DNA of 16,374 nucleotides, from NCBI GenBank assembly GCA_007129775.1, contig SKUV01000148.1:1-16374 (forward strand). The letters are read 5' to 3'. Under the pieces are notes generated by a model, which had not been told where the DNA came from, did not search any database, and was given only the letters and a program-made list of their open reading frames with translations. Shown here piece after piece: positions 7,324-13,890 of this stretch (position 1 is its first letter; each line of letters starts with the position of its first letter). A program made the translations under genes and the position numbers. This DNA is from Paracoccaceae bacterium (lineage in GTDB: Bacteria > Pseudomonadota > Alphaproteobacteria > Rhodobacterales > Rhodobacteraceae).

Positions 7324-8585
7324 CACGACACCCCCGGGCGTTCGGCCAGAACCTGAGCGGCGGCGGGTTTCTTGCGGGTGGTGTCCAGATTGAAGATGCG
7401 CGCCGCGTTCAGCCCGAGGATGTTGCGCTTTGCCTGTTCCGACAGGAACGGCAGATCGGCGATGGTCGAGGGCGCGTCCCAGTCCCAGTGCGGCCAGTCC
7501 GAGGAATACAGAAGCTGGGTTTCGGCGTTGAAGGCCTCCATCGTGACCTCCAGCAGCTTCATGTTGGTCCGCTCCATCGGCTGCGAGGTGTAGAACATCT
7601 CGCGCATGTATTCGCTCGGCAGCCGCTTGAGCCCCGGCGCCTCGCTCGGGCGCATCAGAACCTCGTGGTCCAGCCGCTGCATCAGAAAGGGGATCCACGC
7701 CAGCCCGCTTTCCACCCACAGCATCTTGAGCCGCGGGAAGCGTTCGGGCATCGCGTTCACCAGCCAGTTGGTGACATGGATCTGGTTGTAATGCGTAAAT
7801 GACAGCGCATGCATCGACAGGAACCGGTTGAGCTGCGCGAAGGACGGATCGCCCCAGTGATAGCCCGAATGAAACGCCAGTGGCTTGCCGCTGTCCTGGA
7901 TCATCGCATAGAGCCGCATGTAGCAATCGGCATGAACGGCGTTGTTGCGGGTCGAGCAGACGGTAAAGCCGATGATGTCGTCGGCCTTGGCGTATTTCGC
8001 CACCAGTTCCTCGCAGACCTCCGGCGTGTTGTAGGGCAGATAAAGAAGCCCCTTGAGACGCGCGTCCTGGGGCAGGATCTTTTCCACCATCCAGCGGTTG
8101 AAGGCCTTGGCCAGTTCCACCTCCACATCGTCCTGCGGATGCATCCCCAGAAGCAGCATCGCGCTGGGAAAGACGATCTGGTAATCGAGCCCCATGGCAT
8201 CCATGCCCCGCCGCGCGGCGGTGACGAACGGATGGCCCGGCACGCCCTCGACCGGCTCGCGCCGGCCCTGATGGCCGATCCGTCCGCCCACGCTCTGATG
8301 CGACAGGCCGGGCGAGATGTTCAGCAGCGCGTTGGAGCCGCCGAAGCCCTTGGATTGCGTCAGGCCGATCTGGCGCAGCACGTCATTGTCGATCAGTTCC
8401 AGAACCTCGGTCCAGAAATGATCCTCCGAGACATGGGCGTCGATATCCACGACGAAATAATCGTCATAGCTGCGCGCGGCCTGTTTGGTGGCATGGGCCA
8501 GCACGTCGCGGGTGTCGGAACGACCCGTGATCTCGGCCAGTTCCCGGATGCCGGGGGCGGTCTTGGTGTCTTTGGTATCGCTCAT
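7323..8585 (-). CDS. Metal-dependent amidohydrolase of the aromatic decarboxylase type (Amidohydrolase_2)
   Basis: This 420-residue protein is a TIM-barrel amidohydrolase of the group that includes gamma-resorcylate, 5-carboxyvanillate and ACMSD-like non-oxidative decarboxylases. Visible metal or active-site positions are D-I-D-A-H-V-S-E (47-54, the D-x-H form that replaces H-x-H in one branch), His239 in A-F-H-S-G-Y-H-W, Glu292 in V-E-S-G-L-A-W-I-P-F, and Asp363 in S-S-D-W-P-H-W-D-W-D. The N-terminal 42 residues and last 20 are extensions without recognised motifs. It sits 46 bases after the LigK-like aldolase and overlaps the start of the small unknown gene by one base. A likely role is decarboxylation or hydrolysis of a hydroxylated aromatic acid or a ring-cleavage product. 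The precise substrate cannot be named, and hydrolase activity on an ester or amide is not excluded. Confidence 0.85.
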   Translation of the reverse strand: MSDTKDTKTAPGIRELAEITGRSDTRDVLAHATKQAARSYDDYFVVDIDAHVSEDHFWTEVLELIDNDVLRQIGLTQSKGFGGSNALLNISPGLSHQSVGGRIGHQGRREPVEGVPGHPFVTAARRGMDAMGLDYQIVFPSAMLLLGMHPQDDVEVELAKAFNRWMVEKILPQDARLKGLLYLPYNTPEVCEELVAKYAKADDIIGFTVCSTRNNAVHADCYMRLYAMIQDSGKPLAFHSGYHWGDPSFAQLNRFLSMHALSFTHYNQIHVTNWLVNAMPERFPRLKMLWVESGLAWIPFLMQRLDHEVLMRPSEAPGLKRLPSEYMREMFYTSQPMERTNMKLLEVTMEAFNAETQLLYSSDWPHWDWDAPSTIADLPFLSEQAKRNILGLNAARIFNLDTTRKKPAAAQVLAERPGVS

Positions 8586-8631
8586 CGCTTCTCGGAACCC
8601 TTCCTGTCGGAGGCCGCGGGCGGGGCCGCGC

Positions 8632-9294
8632 TCAGCCCTTGCGCTTTGCCGCTGCCATGGCCGCGTCGAGCCGGCCGCGCAGATTGTAAAGATCGAGGCT
8701 CAGCACGCCCTTGGCCAGTTCGGCGCGCTTGGCCTCCTCGTCGGCGACCCGGCGGCGCGCGGCGGCGATGATCTCGGCCTCGCGCCCCTGCGGGATCACC
8801 AGAACGCCGTCGTCATCGGCAAGGATCGTGTCGCCGGGATGCACCAGCGCGCCGGCGCAAACCAGCGGCACCTGCACCGCGCCCGGCGTCTCTTTCACCG
8901 TGCCCTGGGCGCAGATTGCGGTGGACCATGTTGCAAAGCCCATGCGCCGCAGGTCGCGCACATCCCGCACGCCGCCGTCGATCACGATCCCCGCGCCGCC
9001 ACGGGCCATGACCGAGGTCGCCAGAAGATCGCCGAAATAGCCGGCATCCGAGGGCGAGAACGGCGCCACCACCAGCACGTCGCCGGGGGTCAGATGCTCG
9101 ATTGCAGCATGAATCATCCAGTTGTCGCCCGGCGCCACCAGCGCGGTGACGGCGCGGCCTGCGATGGCGCGATCCTGCTGGATCGGGCGCATCTGCGACG
9201 ACATCAGACCCAGCCGCCCCATCACCTCGTGACAGGTCGCAACGCCCAGATCGGCCAGTTCGGCCATCGTCGCGGTCTCGCCTGTGCCGTTCAT
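8632..9294 (-). CDS. ligK: LigK-like 4-carboxy-4-hydroxy-2-oxoadipate / 4-hydroxy-4-methyl-2-oxoglutarate aldolase
   Basis: It likely cleaves 4-carboxy-4-hydroxy-2-oxoadipate to pyruvate and oxaloacetate (EC 4.1.3.17), the last step of gallate/protocatechuate 4,5-cleavage. The protein has 220 residues, the family length. The class II aldolase hallmarks of the RraA-like fold are present: G-Y-F-G-D-L-L-A (85-92), then D-G-G-V-R-D (106-111) in which Arg110 binds the substrate and Asp111 positions the metal. The segments C/G-D-N-W-x-I-H (56-62) and S-P-S-D-A-G-Y-F-G-D (80-89) closely resemble LigK/HMG aldolase rather than RNase-inhibitor RraA. The start ATG (9294) overlaps the stop of the preceding paralogue as ATGA. 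It is the third of three tandem family members and the one with the clearest enzymatic signature. Confidence 0.85.
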   Translation of the reverse strand: MNGTGETATMAELADLGVATCHEVMGRLGLMSSQMRPIQQDRAIAGRAVTALVAPGDNWMIHAAIEHLTPGDVLVVAPFSPSDAGYFGDLLATSVMARGGAGIVIDGGVRDVRDLRRMGFATWSTAICAQGTVKETPGAVQVPLVCAGALVHPGDTILADDDGVLVIPQGREAEIIAAARRRVADEEAKRAELAKGVLSLDLYNLRGRLDAAMAAAKRKG

Positions 9295-9962
9295 GATGCC
9301 TCCTCCTTCGCCTTGCGCGATTGCAGGCTGTGGTAATTCTCCTGTCGCCGCGCCTCGGCGATGCTCAGCCCGCCGGCCACGGCCGCGCGAATGCGGTCTT
9401 CGGCGGCCTGAATCGTCTCGGCGACCGACAGCACCTCCTCCTCGCGCTCGCGCGGGATCACCACCACGCCGTCGCTGTCGCCCACCATCAGATCGCCCGG
9501 CCGCACCCGCGCATCGCCGATATTGACCGGCACCTGCACCGCATCCACCTGCACCCGGTCCTTGCCGGTGCGCATGGAATAGCTGCGCGAATAGACCGGA
9601 TAGCCGAGGCTGAGGCACAGATGCACATCGCGGCAGGGGCCGTCGATCACCGTGCCGCCAAGGCCGCGGGCATGGGCGAACTGGGTCAGGATGTCGCCCC
9701 AGACGGTGCAATCCTCGCGCCCGCCATTGTCGAGCACGGCCACATCGCCCGGGCCGAGATCGTCGATATAATCGCCCACCGTGCCGGGGTTGACCGGATC
9801 GACCGGGCCATAGAGCACGGTATAGGCCCGCCCGGCCAGCCGAAAGCCGTGGTCGCGCGGCTTGATCCCGTGGCAAACCCCGGCGATGCCCAGCCGGTCG
9901 AGCGCATCCGACAGGGTGGCGCAATCCAGCTTGCGGGCGCGTTCGACCGGATCGGCAGTCAT
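9291..9962 (-). CDS. RraA-like / HMG-aldolase-family protein (middle of three tandem paralogues)
   Basis: This 223-residue protein has the RraA/class II pyruvate aldolase fold signature. It carries W-G-D-I-L (88-92) in the G-D position, a R-G-L-G-G-x-V-I-D-G stretch (99-108) and the Arg111-Asp112 pair of the catalytic loop. The substrate loop (53-66, V-D-P-V-N-P-G-T-V-G-D) differs from that of the LigK-like neighbour, so it probably acts on a different oxo-acid or forms mixed oligomers. ATGA overlaps link it to both paralogues (9291-9294 and 9959-9962). Possible functions include another 4-hydroxy-2-oxo-acid aldolase or an oxaloacetate decarboxylase, which this family often also catalyses. 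A role as RNase E regulator is unlikely given the operon. I cannot assign a substrate. Confidence 0.85.
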   Translation of the reverse strand: MTADPVERARKLDCATLSDALDRLGIAGVCHGIKPRDHGFRLAGRAYTVLYGPVDPVNPGTVGDYIDDLGPGDVAVLDNGGREDCTVWGDILTQFAHARGLGGTVIDGPCRDVHLCLSLGYPVYSRSYSMRTGKDRVQVDAVQVPVNIGDARVRPGDLMVGDSDGVVVIPREREEEVLSVAETIQAAEDRIRAAVAGGLSIAEARRQENYHSLQSRKAKEEAS

Positions 9963-10618
9963 TTCAAATCTCCCAGCATGTCCTCATAGTTCCGGCCCAT
10001 GACCTCGGTCACCGGCACGCCGGCGCGGATGTCGCGGGTCATGGCGGCCTCGCGCGCGGCGATGGTCTCGGCGGCGCGCAGCACATCCTCGATCCGGTCG
10101 GCGGGCACGAAGGCCACGCCCGAGCCATCGGCGAGCACGTAATCCCCGGCCTCGACCCGCGTGCCGGCAATGCTGACGGCCGCGCCGGTGGACACCTCGT
10201 GCACGCGCCCGCGGGCGGTGCGCGCGGTGGTGCGGCGGGCAAAGATCGCAAAGCCGAGGCCGCGCGCCTCGTCGATATCGCGGCTGGGGCCATCGACCAC
10301 CACACCACGCACGCCCGCCGCCTGCGCGGCATTGGACAGCACCCCGCCCCAGCCACCGGCATCCACGCCGGGATGGGACACCACGATCACCGTTTCCGCA
10401 TCGGCACGGGCGATGGCGGTGGCACACAGATGCACCTTGGGCAGATGCGCCGGCGCCGGCCCTTCGGCCAGTTGCACCGGCATCACGCGACCGGCGAGCA
10501 CACCTTCCCCAGATTGCCGCGCGATATCGGACACCGAAACCGGCAGCCCCAGCGCATCCAGCGCATCCGAGAGCGCGCAGACATCCAGCCGCGCCAGCCT
10601 GTCGACGATCCCGGCCAT
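9959..10618 (-). CDS. RraA-like / HMG-aldolase-family protein (first of three tandem paralogues, altered GD motif)
   Basis: This 219-residue protein of the same family is the most divergent of the three. The Arg113-Asp114 pair in D-G-P-S-R-D is kept. The usual G-x-x-G-D signature reads G-G-W-G-G (88-92), so the acidic residue near the metal site is lost. The H-L-C-A-T-A-I-A stretch (63-70) replaces the phosphate-like loop seen in its neighbours. It could be a weak or non-catalytic subunit, a decarboxylase variant, or an aldolase with another substrate. The start ATG (10618) overlaps the dioxygenase stop as TGATG, and its stop overlaps the next paralogue as ATGA, so expression is coupled to the ring-cleavage enzyme. 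A longer open frame upstream runs inside the dioxygenase gene and is not used. Confidence 0.83.
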   Translation of the reverse strand: MAGIVDRLARLDVCALSDALDALGLPVSVSDIARQSGEGVLAGRVMPVQLAEGPAPAHLPKVHLCATAIARADAETVIVVSHPGVDAGGWGGVLSNAAQAAGVRGVVVDGPSRDIDEARGLGFAIFARRTTARTARGRVHEVSTGAAVSIAGTRVEAGDYVLADGSGVAFVPADRIEDVLRAAETIAAREAAMTRDIRAGVPVTEVMGRNYEDMLGDLK

Positions 10619-11634
10619 CAGTTCTTTACATCCCACCAATACATGCCCTGCGCCGTGCCCGTCCCGGCCTCGGACCGGTAGCAGGGCACATAGGCGATCT
10701 CGTGCATCTCGGTCTCCAGTTCCTCCATGGCGCCGGCGGCGGAAATCCAGCTTTTCATCTCTGACGTGCCCGATTGCAGTTCGGCCAGCGGAATGTTCAT
10801 CAGGAACTCCGCGTCCTTGTCGCGCATGGCGCGCATGAAGCGGGCGTCCCAATCCTCGTCGATGGTGAAATGGCTCATCCCGCCAGAGCCGAAGACGACC
10901 ACGCGCGCATCGCTCTTCCAGCTCCGGATCGCGCGGCCGACGGTCTTGCCGAAATTGTAGGCGCGCCGCGCGGTGGGCTGGTTGGGCGGAAAGAAGGTGT
11001 TCTGATAGATCGGCACATTCGGGATCACCTTGTCCATCATCACCTGCCGGTAGATATGGCCGAAGGCGTGGCTCACCCCGTTGGTGCGCGGGTTGTGGCT
11101 GGGCAGCTTGGGCGAGACGGTCACATCGAATTCCGCCGCGATCAGCTCGGCGATGATGTGGCGCGCCAGTTCGGGCTGGCCGTCATATTCCAGATAGCGG
11201 TCGGGGGCATGGCCGGCCTCGCCCTCCTTCACCCCGGGCGGCATCAGCGCGCGCCCCTCTTCCGTGGCCGGGTGATGGGGGATCTTGTCGCCGTAATAGA
11301 CCATGAAGGGCGGGTTCAGATCCTCGCCATAGATCTCGTGCTGGTCATTGCCGAAGATCACCGCCACATCGGCCTTCATCGCGGCATAGGCTTCGGCCAG
11401 CTTTTTCGAGGCGTCATGGCATTTCTGCCAGTTGCGCTGCATCGCCTCCATCGAGGATTTCTCGGCCAGCCGCTCGTCCTTGCGCAGCTCCACCAGCTCG
11501 TCGAAGGTATAGACCCCGCCGCGGAACGGATGCTTGCGCCCCTTGTCCGCCGGCAGCCGCAGCAGCCACTGGTCGGGCGTGGTATGCAGTTGCGGCCCGT
11601 GCGCGGTGGTGATCACGCCGACGATCTGTGCCAT
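10618..11634 (-). CDS. Class III extradiol ring-cleavage dioxygenase, LigB-like
   Basis: It likely opens a vicinal dihydroxy- or trihydroxy-aromatic ring with O2 at a non-haem Fe(II). It has 338 residues in a single LigB-type domain, longer than LigB or DesZ (about 300). Candidate iron ligands by comparison with LigB are His12 (T-T-A-H-G), His99 in G-N-D-Q-H-E, where LigB has N-D-H, and Glu260 in D-E-D-W-D. His189 in N-G-V-S-H is the likely catalytic acid/base, and G-S-G-G-M-S-H (249-255) matches LigB's G-T-G-G-M-S-H. An insert (30-75) near the N-terminus is rich in charged residues. No separate LigA-like subunit is present. The ribosome site AAGGGG precedes the ATG by eight bases, and the gene lies 52 bases after the aldehyde dehydrogenase. 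With LigJ- and LigK-like genes downstream, a gallate-like or methylgallate-like substrate is plausible; protocatechuate is less so because LigC/LigI are absent. Confidence 0.86.
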   Translation of the reverse strand: MAQIVGVITTAHGPQLHTTPDQWLLRLPADKGRKHPFRGGVYTFDELVELRKDERLAEKSSMEAMQRNWQKCHDASKKLAEAYAAMKADVAVIFGNDQHEIYGEDLNPPFMVYYGDKIPHHPATEEGRALMPPGVKEGEAGHAPDRYLEYDGQPELARHIIAELIAAEFDVTVSPKLPSHNPRTNGVSHAFGHIYRQVMMDKVIPNVPIYQNTFFPPNQPTARRAYNFGKTVGRAIRSWKSDARVVVFGSGGMSHFTIDEDWDARFMRAMRDKDAEFLMNIPLAELQSGTSEMKSWISAAGAMEELETEMHEIAYVPCYRSEAGTGTAQGMYWWDVKN

Positions 11635-11686
11635 TGTCTTTTCCCCTTCTTGCGCGGCGGCGCCGCCGGCACCGCCTGTGCGTCGT

Positions 11687-13147
11687 TCAGTCCAGCGCCG
11701 CGGGGCCCGGCCCCTCGGCGATGTATTTGGTGTTCAGAAACCCCTCCAGCCCCTCGATCCCGCCTTCGGATCCGTGGCCGCTTTCCTTGATCCCGCCAAA
11801 GGGCGTTTCCGGCCCCGTCAGGATGGCGTGGTTGATGCCGACCATGCCGGCCTCAAGCGCCTCGCCCACCGCCGCGATGCGCGCGGCCGAGCCGGTGAAG
11901 GCATAGGCCGACAGGCCATAGGGTAGCCGGTTGGCCTGTTCCACCACCTCGTCAAAGCGCGCAAAGCGTTGGGTCACGGCCAGCGGGCCGAAGGGTTCCT
12001 CGTTCATCACCCGCGCCTCGGTCGGCACATCGGCCAGAACCGTTGGCCGCCAGAAATTGCCCACATTGCCGATACGCGCGCCGCCGCTGACGCAAGCGGC
12101 ACCCCGCTCGCAGGCATCGCCGATGAAACTCTCCATCGCCTCGACCCGGCGGGGATTGGCCAGCGGGCCCATCGCGACGCCCGCTTCCAGCCCGTTGCCG
12201 ACCTTCAGCCCCTCGGCGATCCTGGTGAAACGGGCGACGAATTCGTCATGGATGGCGTCGTGCAGGTAAAACCGCGTGGGCGTGATGCAGATCTGTCCGG
12301 CGTTGCGGAATTTCGACCGCGCCATCATCATCGCCGCCTGATCCAGATCGGCATCGTCGAATACGATCACCGGCGCGTGGCCGCCCAGTTCCATCGTCGT
12401 CTTGGTCAGGTTGTCCGCCGCCAGCCGCGACAGATGCTTGCCCACCGCGGTGGATCCGGTGAACGACAGCTTGCGGATCACCGGCGAGGCGATCAGATGT
12501 TCGGAAATCTGCGCGGGATGGCCGAAGACCACGTTGAGCACGCCCTTGGGCAGGCCCGCATCATCCAGCGCGCGCACCAGTTCCAGACAGCCGGCGGGCG
12601 TTTCCTCGGCCGGCTTGATGATCACCGAACAGCCCGCCGCCAGCGCCGCGGCCAGCTTGCGCGAGGGGATGGTGATCGGAAAGTTCCAGGGCGTGAAGGC
12701 CGCCACCGGGCCGACGGGCTCTTTCACCACAAGGTTGCGCACGCGCGGAAATTTCGACGGCACGATCCGGCCATAGGCGCGGCGGCCTTCCTCGGCGAAC
12801 CAGTCGAAGATATCGGCGCAGGCCTCGGCCTCGGCCACCGAATCCGACAGCGGCTTGCCCTGTTCCAGCGTGGTGACATGGCCGATATGGCGGGCGCGCT
12901 CGCGCATCAGGTCGGCGGCGCGGTACAGGATTCGGGCGCGTTCGAAGGCCGACACCGCGCGCCAGACCCGAAAGCCCTCGGCAGCGGCGTCAAGCGCCGC
13001 GTCCAGATCGGCCGGGGTCGCGACCGGAAGCGCGCCCAGCACCGCATCGGTGGCCGGATCCGTCACCGGCAGGCTGTCACGCCCTTCGGCGCCCAGCCAT
13101 TCACCCCCGATGAACAGGTGCAGTGCCGGATAGCTTTCCGCTTGCAT
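11687..13147 (-). CDS. NAD(P)-dependent aldehyde dehydrogenase, succinate-semialdehyde dehydrogenase type
   Basis: It oxidises a small acid semialdehyde to the dicarboxylate in the cytoplasm. The protein is 486 residues, as in GabD-type enzymes. Visible motifs are P-W-N-F-P (153-157, Asn155 in the oxyanion hole), K-P-A-E-E-T (178-183), the cofactor turn F-T-G-S-T (229-233), the general base Glu253 in M-E-L-G-G, and the nucleophile Cys287 in N-A-G-Q-I-C-I. The R-N-A-G-Q-x-C pattern and K-F near it are typical of succinate-semialdehyde or 2-oxoglutarate-semialdehyde enzymes. It is the first gene of the leftward run and is divergent from an HpaR-type regulator. Homoprotocatechuate degradation, whose genes lie to the right, ends in succinate semialdehyde, which makes that the best substrate guess. 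A semialdehyde of the leftward pathway is the alternative. Confidence 0.85.
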   Translation of the reverse strand: MQAESYPALHLFIGGEWLGAEGRDSLPVTDPATDAVLGALPVATPADLDAALDAAAEGFRVWRAVSAFERARILYRAADLMRERARHIGHVTTLEQGKPLSDSVAEAEACADIFDWFAEEGRRAYGRIVPSKFPRVRNLVVKEPVGPVAAFTPWNFPITIPSRKLAAALAAGCSVIIKPAEETPAGCLELVRALDDAGLPKGVLNVVFGHPAQISEHLIASPVIRKLSFTGSTAVGKHLSRLAADNLTKTTMELGGHAPVIVFDDADLDQAAMMMARSKFRNAGQICITPTRFYLHDAIHDEFVARFTRIAEGLKVGNGLEAGVAMGPLANPRRVEAMESFIGDACERGAACVSGGARIGNVGNFWRPTVLADVPTEARVMNEEPFGPLAVTQRFARFDEVVEQANRLPYGLSAYAFTGSAARIAAVGEALEAGMVGINHAILTGPETPFGGIKESGHGSEGGIEGLEGFLNTKYIAEGPGPAALD

Positions 13148-13202
13148 CCTTCCCCCCGATCTGACCGCGGGGCGTGGCTTCGCCGAAACGCCCCGGATTT
13201 AA

Positions 13203-13215
13203 TTGACATGTGAAG
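13203..13215. promoter_or_regulatory. Candidate HpaR/MarR operator, copy proximal to the aldehyde dehydrogenase
   Basis: TTGACATGTGAAG is identical to the element at 6528-6540. It is near-palindromic (one mismatch to TTCACATGTGAA) and sits in the AT-rich part of the divergent promoter region, 56 bases upstream of the aldehyde dehydrogenase start. On the minus strand a TATAAA -10-like box (13222-13217) directly precedes it, so the transcription start would fall inside this site, consistent with repression. Confidence 0.6.
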
Positions 13216-13216
13216 C

Positions 13217-13222
13217 TTTATA
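13217..13222 (-). promoter_or_regulatory. Possible -10 box for the leftward aromatic operon
   Basis: The minus strand reads TATAAA, about 70 bases upstream of the aldehyde dehydrogenase ATG and between two candidate operators. No good -35 hexamer is visible at 16-18 bases, so this is only a candidate; activated or non-canonical promoters are possible. Confidence 0.3.
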
Positions 13223-13244
13223 CCGGCGCGAGTCAAGCGGAAAG

Positions 13245-13257
13245 TTTCACTTGTTAA
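13245..13257. promoter_or_regulatory. Candidate HpaR/MarR operator, copy proximal to the first regulator gene
   Basis: On the minus strand this reads TTAACAAGTGAAA, matching the 13203 element at 10 of 13 positions. The centres of the two sites are 43 bases apart, about four helical turns, which fits two dimers on one face of the DNA. It lies 105 bases upstream of the chosen regulator start. Confidence 0.5.
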
Positions 13258-13362
13258 TTTTTCTCTTGACCTGGGCGGGTTCATCGCTTCGAGTTGAAAG
13301 GGGCGTCTGAACTTGGTGCGCGCGCCCGCGGAGATCAGGCCGCAAGCGAGGATCGGAAGGCG

Positions 13363-13866
13363 ATGGCTGAGCAACTTCGGGGCTACGAACACGCGCTGCC
13401 CATCGCGCTATTGCGCGCACGCGAGGCGACGATGCGCAAGTTCAAACCGCAGGTGGATGCCCTGGGCCTGACCATGCAGCAATGGCGGGTGATCCGGGCG
13501 CTGGCCGAGAATGAATCGCTCGTCGCCAACGAACTGGCGGAGCGCTGCGTGATCCTGCCCTCGTCGATCACCCGGATCCTGTCATCCCTGATCGCCAAGG
13601 GCTATATCCGCACGGTCGCCGACCCGGACGGCCGGCGCAAGGCGGTCAGCCTCACGCCCACGGGAATGATGATCTACCGCCAGATGGCGATGAAATCCGA
13701 AGCGATCTACCGGGTGCTGGAAGAACGCTTCTCACGCCGCAACATGGAGCAGTTGTTGAAATTGCTGGCCCAGCTGCGCACCGCCGCCGACGGCATCGAC
13801 CCGGAGGCGCTGCCCGAGGTGGATCGCGCGTTTATCGCGCGCCTGGAGAGCATGACGACCGAGTGA
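13363..13866 (+). CDS. hpaR: HpaR-type MarR family transcriptional regulator (copy 1)
   Basis: This 167-residue dimeric winged-helix repressor resembles HpaR/HpcR, which controls homoprotocatechuate degradation and is released by an aromatic effector. The N-terminal dimer helix carries L-P-I-A-L-L-R-A-R-E (12-21), close to the L-T-I-A-L-L-Q-A-R-E of E. coli HpaR. The segment Q-Q-W-R-V-I-R-A-L (39-47) begins the DNA-binding domain, the recognition helix is about 64-77 (I-L-P-S-S-I-T-R-I-L), and the wing is D-P-D-G-R-R-K (87-93). The C-terminal 25 residues are acidic. The ATG at 13363 was chosen because it aligns with HpaR starts and has purine-rich GGATCGGAAGG just upstream; an in-frame TTG at 13294 would add 23 unlikely residues. 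It is divergent from the aldehyde dehydrogenase operon across two candidate operators, so autoregulation and control of that operon are likely. Confidence 0.9.
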   Translation: MAEQLRGYEHALPIALLRAREATMRKFKPQVDALGLTMQQWRVIRALAENESLVANELAERCVILPSSITRILSSLIAKGYIRTVADPDGRRKAVSLTPTGMMIYRQMAMKSEAIYRVLEERFSRRNMEQLLKLLAQLRTAADGIDPEALPEVDRAFIARLESMTTE

Positions 13867-13872
13867 CCATCC

Positions 13873-13884
13873 GGCGCGCGCGCC
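13873..13884. terminator. GC palindrome between convergent regulator genes, possible shared terminator
   Basis: GGCGCGCGCGCC is a perfect 12-base palindrome filling half of the 24 bases between the stop codons of the two convergent regulator genes. It could form a hairpin serving both strands. No T-tract follows on either strand and the palindrome leaves little room for a loop, so intrinsic termination is doubtful. Confidence 0.25.
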
Positions 13885-13890
13885 AGGCTG

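Noticed and set aside
8632..9924. A 430-residue minus-strand reading joining two RraA-family regions
   Set aside because: Its N-terminal 200 or so residues are an out-of-frame reading of the middle paralogue. The real start at 9294 overlaps the upstream stop and begins the conserved domain.
8632..10618. RraA-family genes as regulators of RNase E
   Set aside because: The operon context and LigK-like active-site segments, clearest in the third copy, indicate metabolic aldolase or decarboxylase roles.
11655..11668. GC-rich palindrome between the aldehyde dehydrogenase and dioxygenase genes as a terminator
   Set aside because: The GGCGGCGCCGCC core leaves almost no loop and lacks a T-tract. Flanking genes share direction and likely function, so termination here is unsupported.
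13294..13362. TTG-initiated 23-residue extension of the first HpaR-type regulator
   Set aside because: It has no ribosome site, the added residues are not in HpaR proteins, and the ATG at 13363 aligns with the family start.
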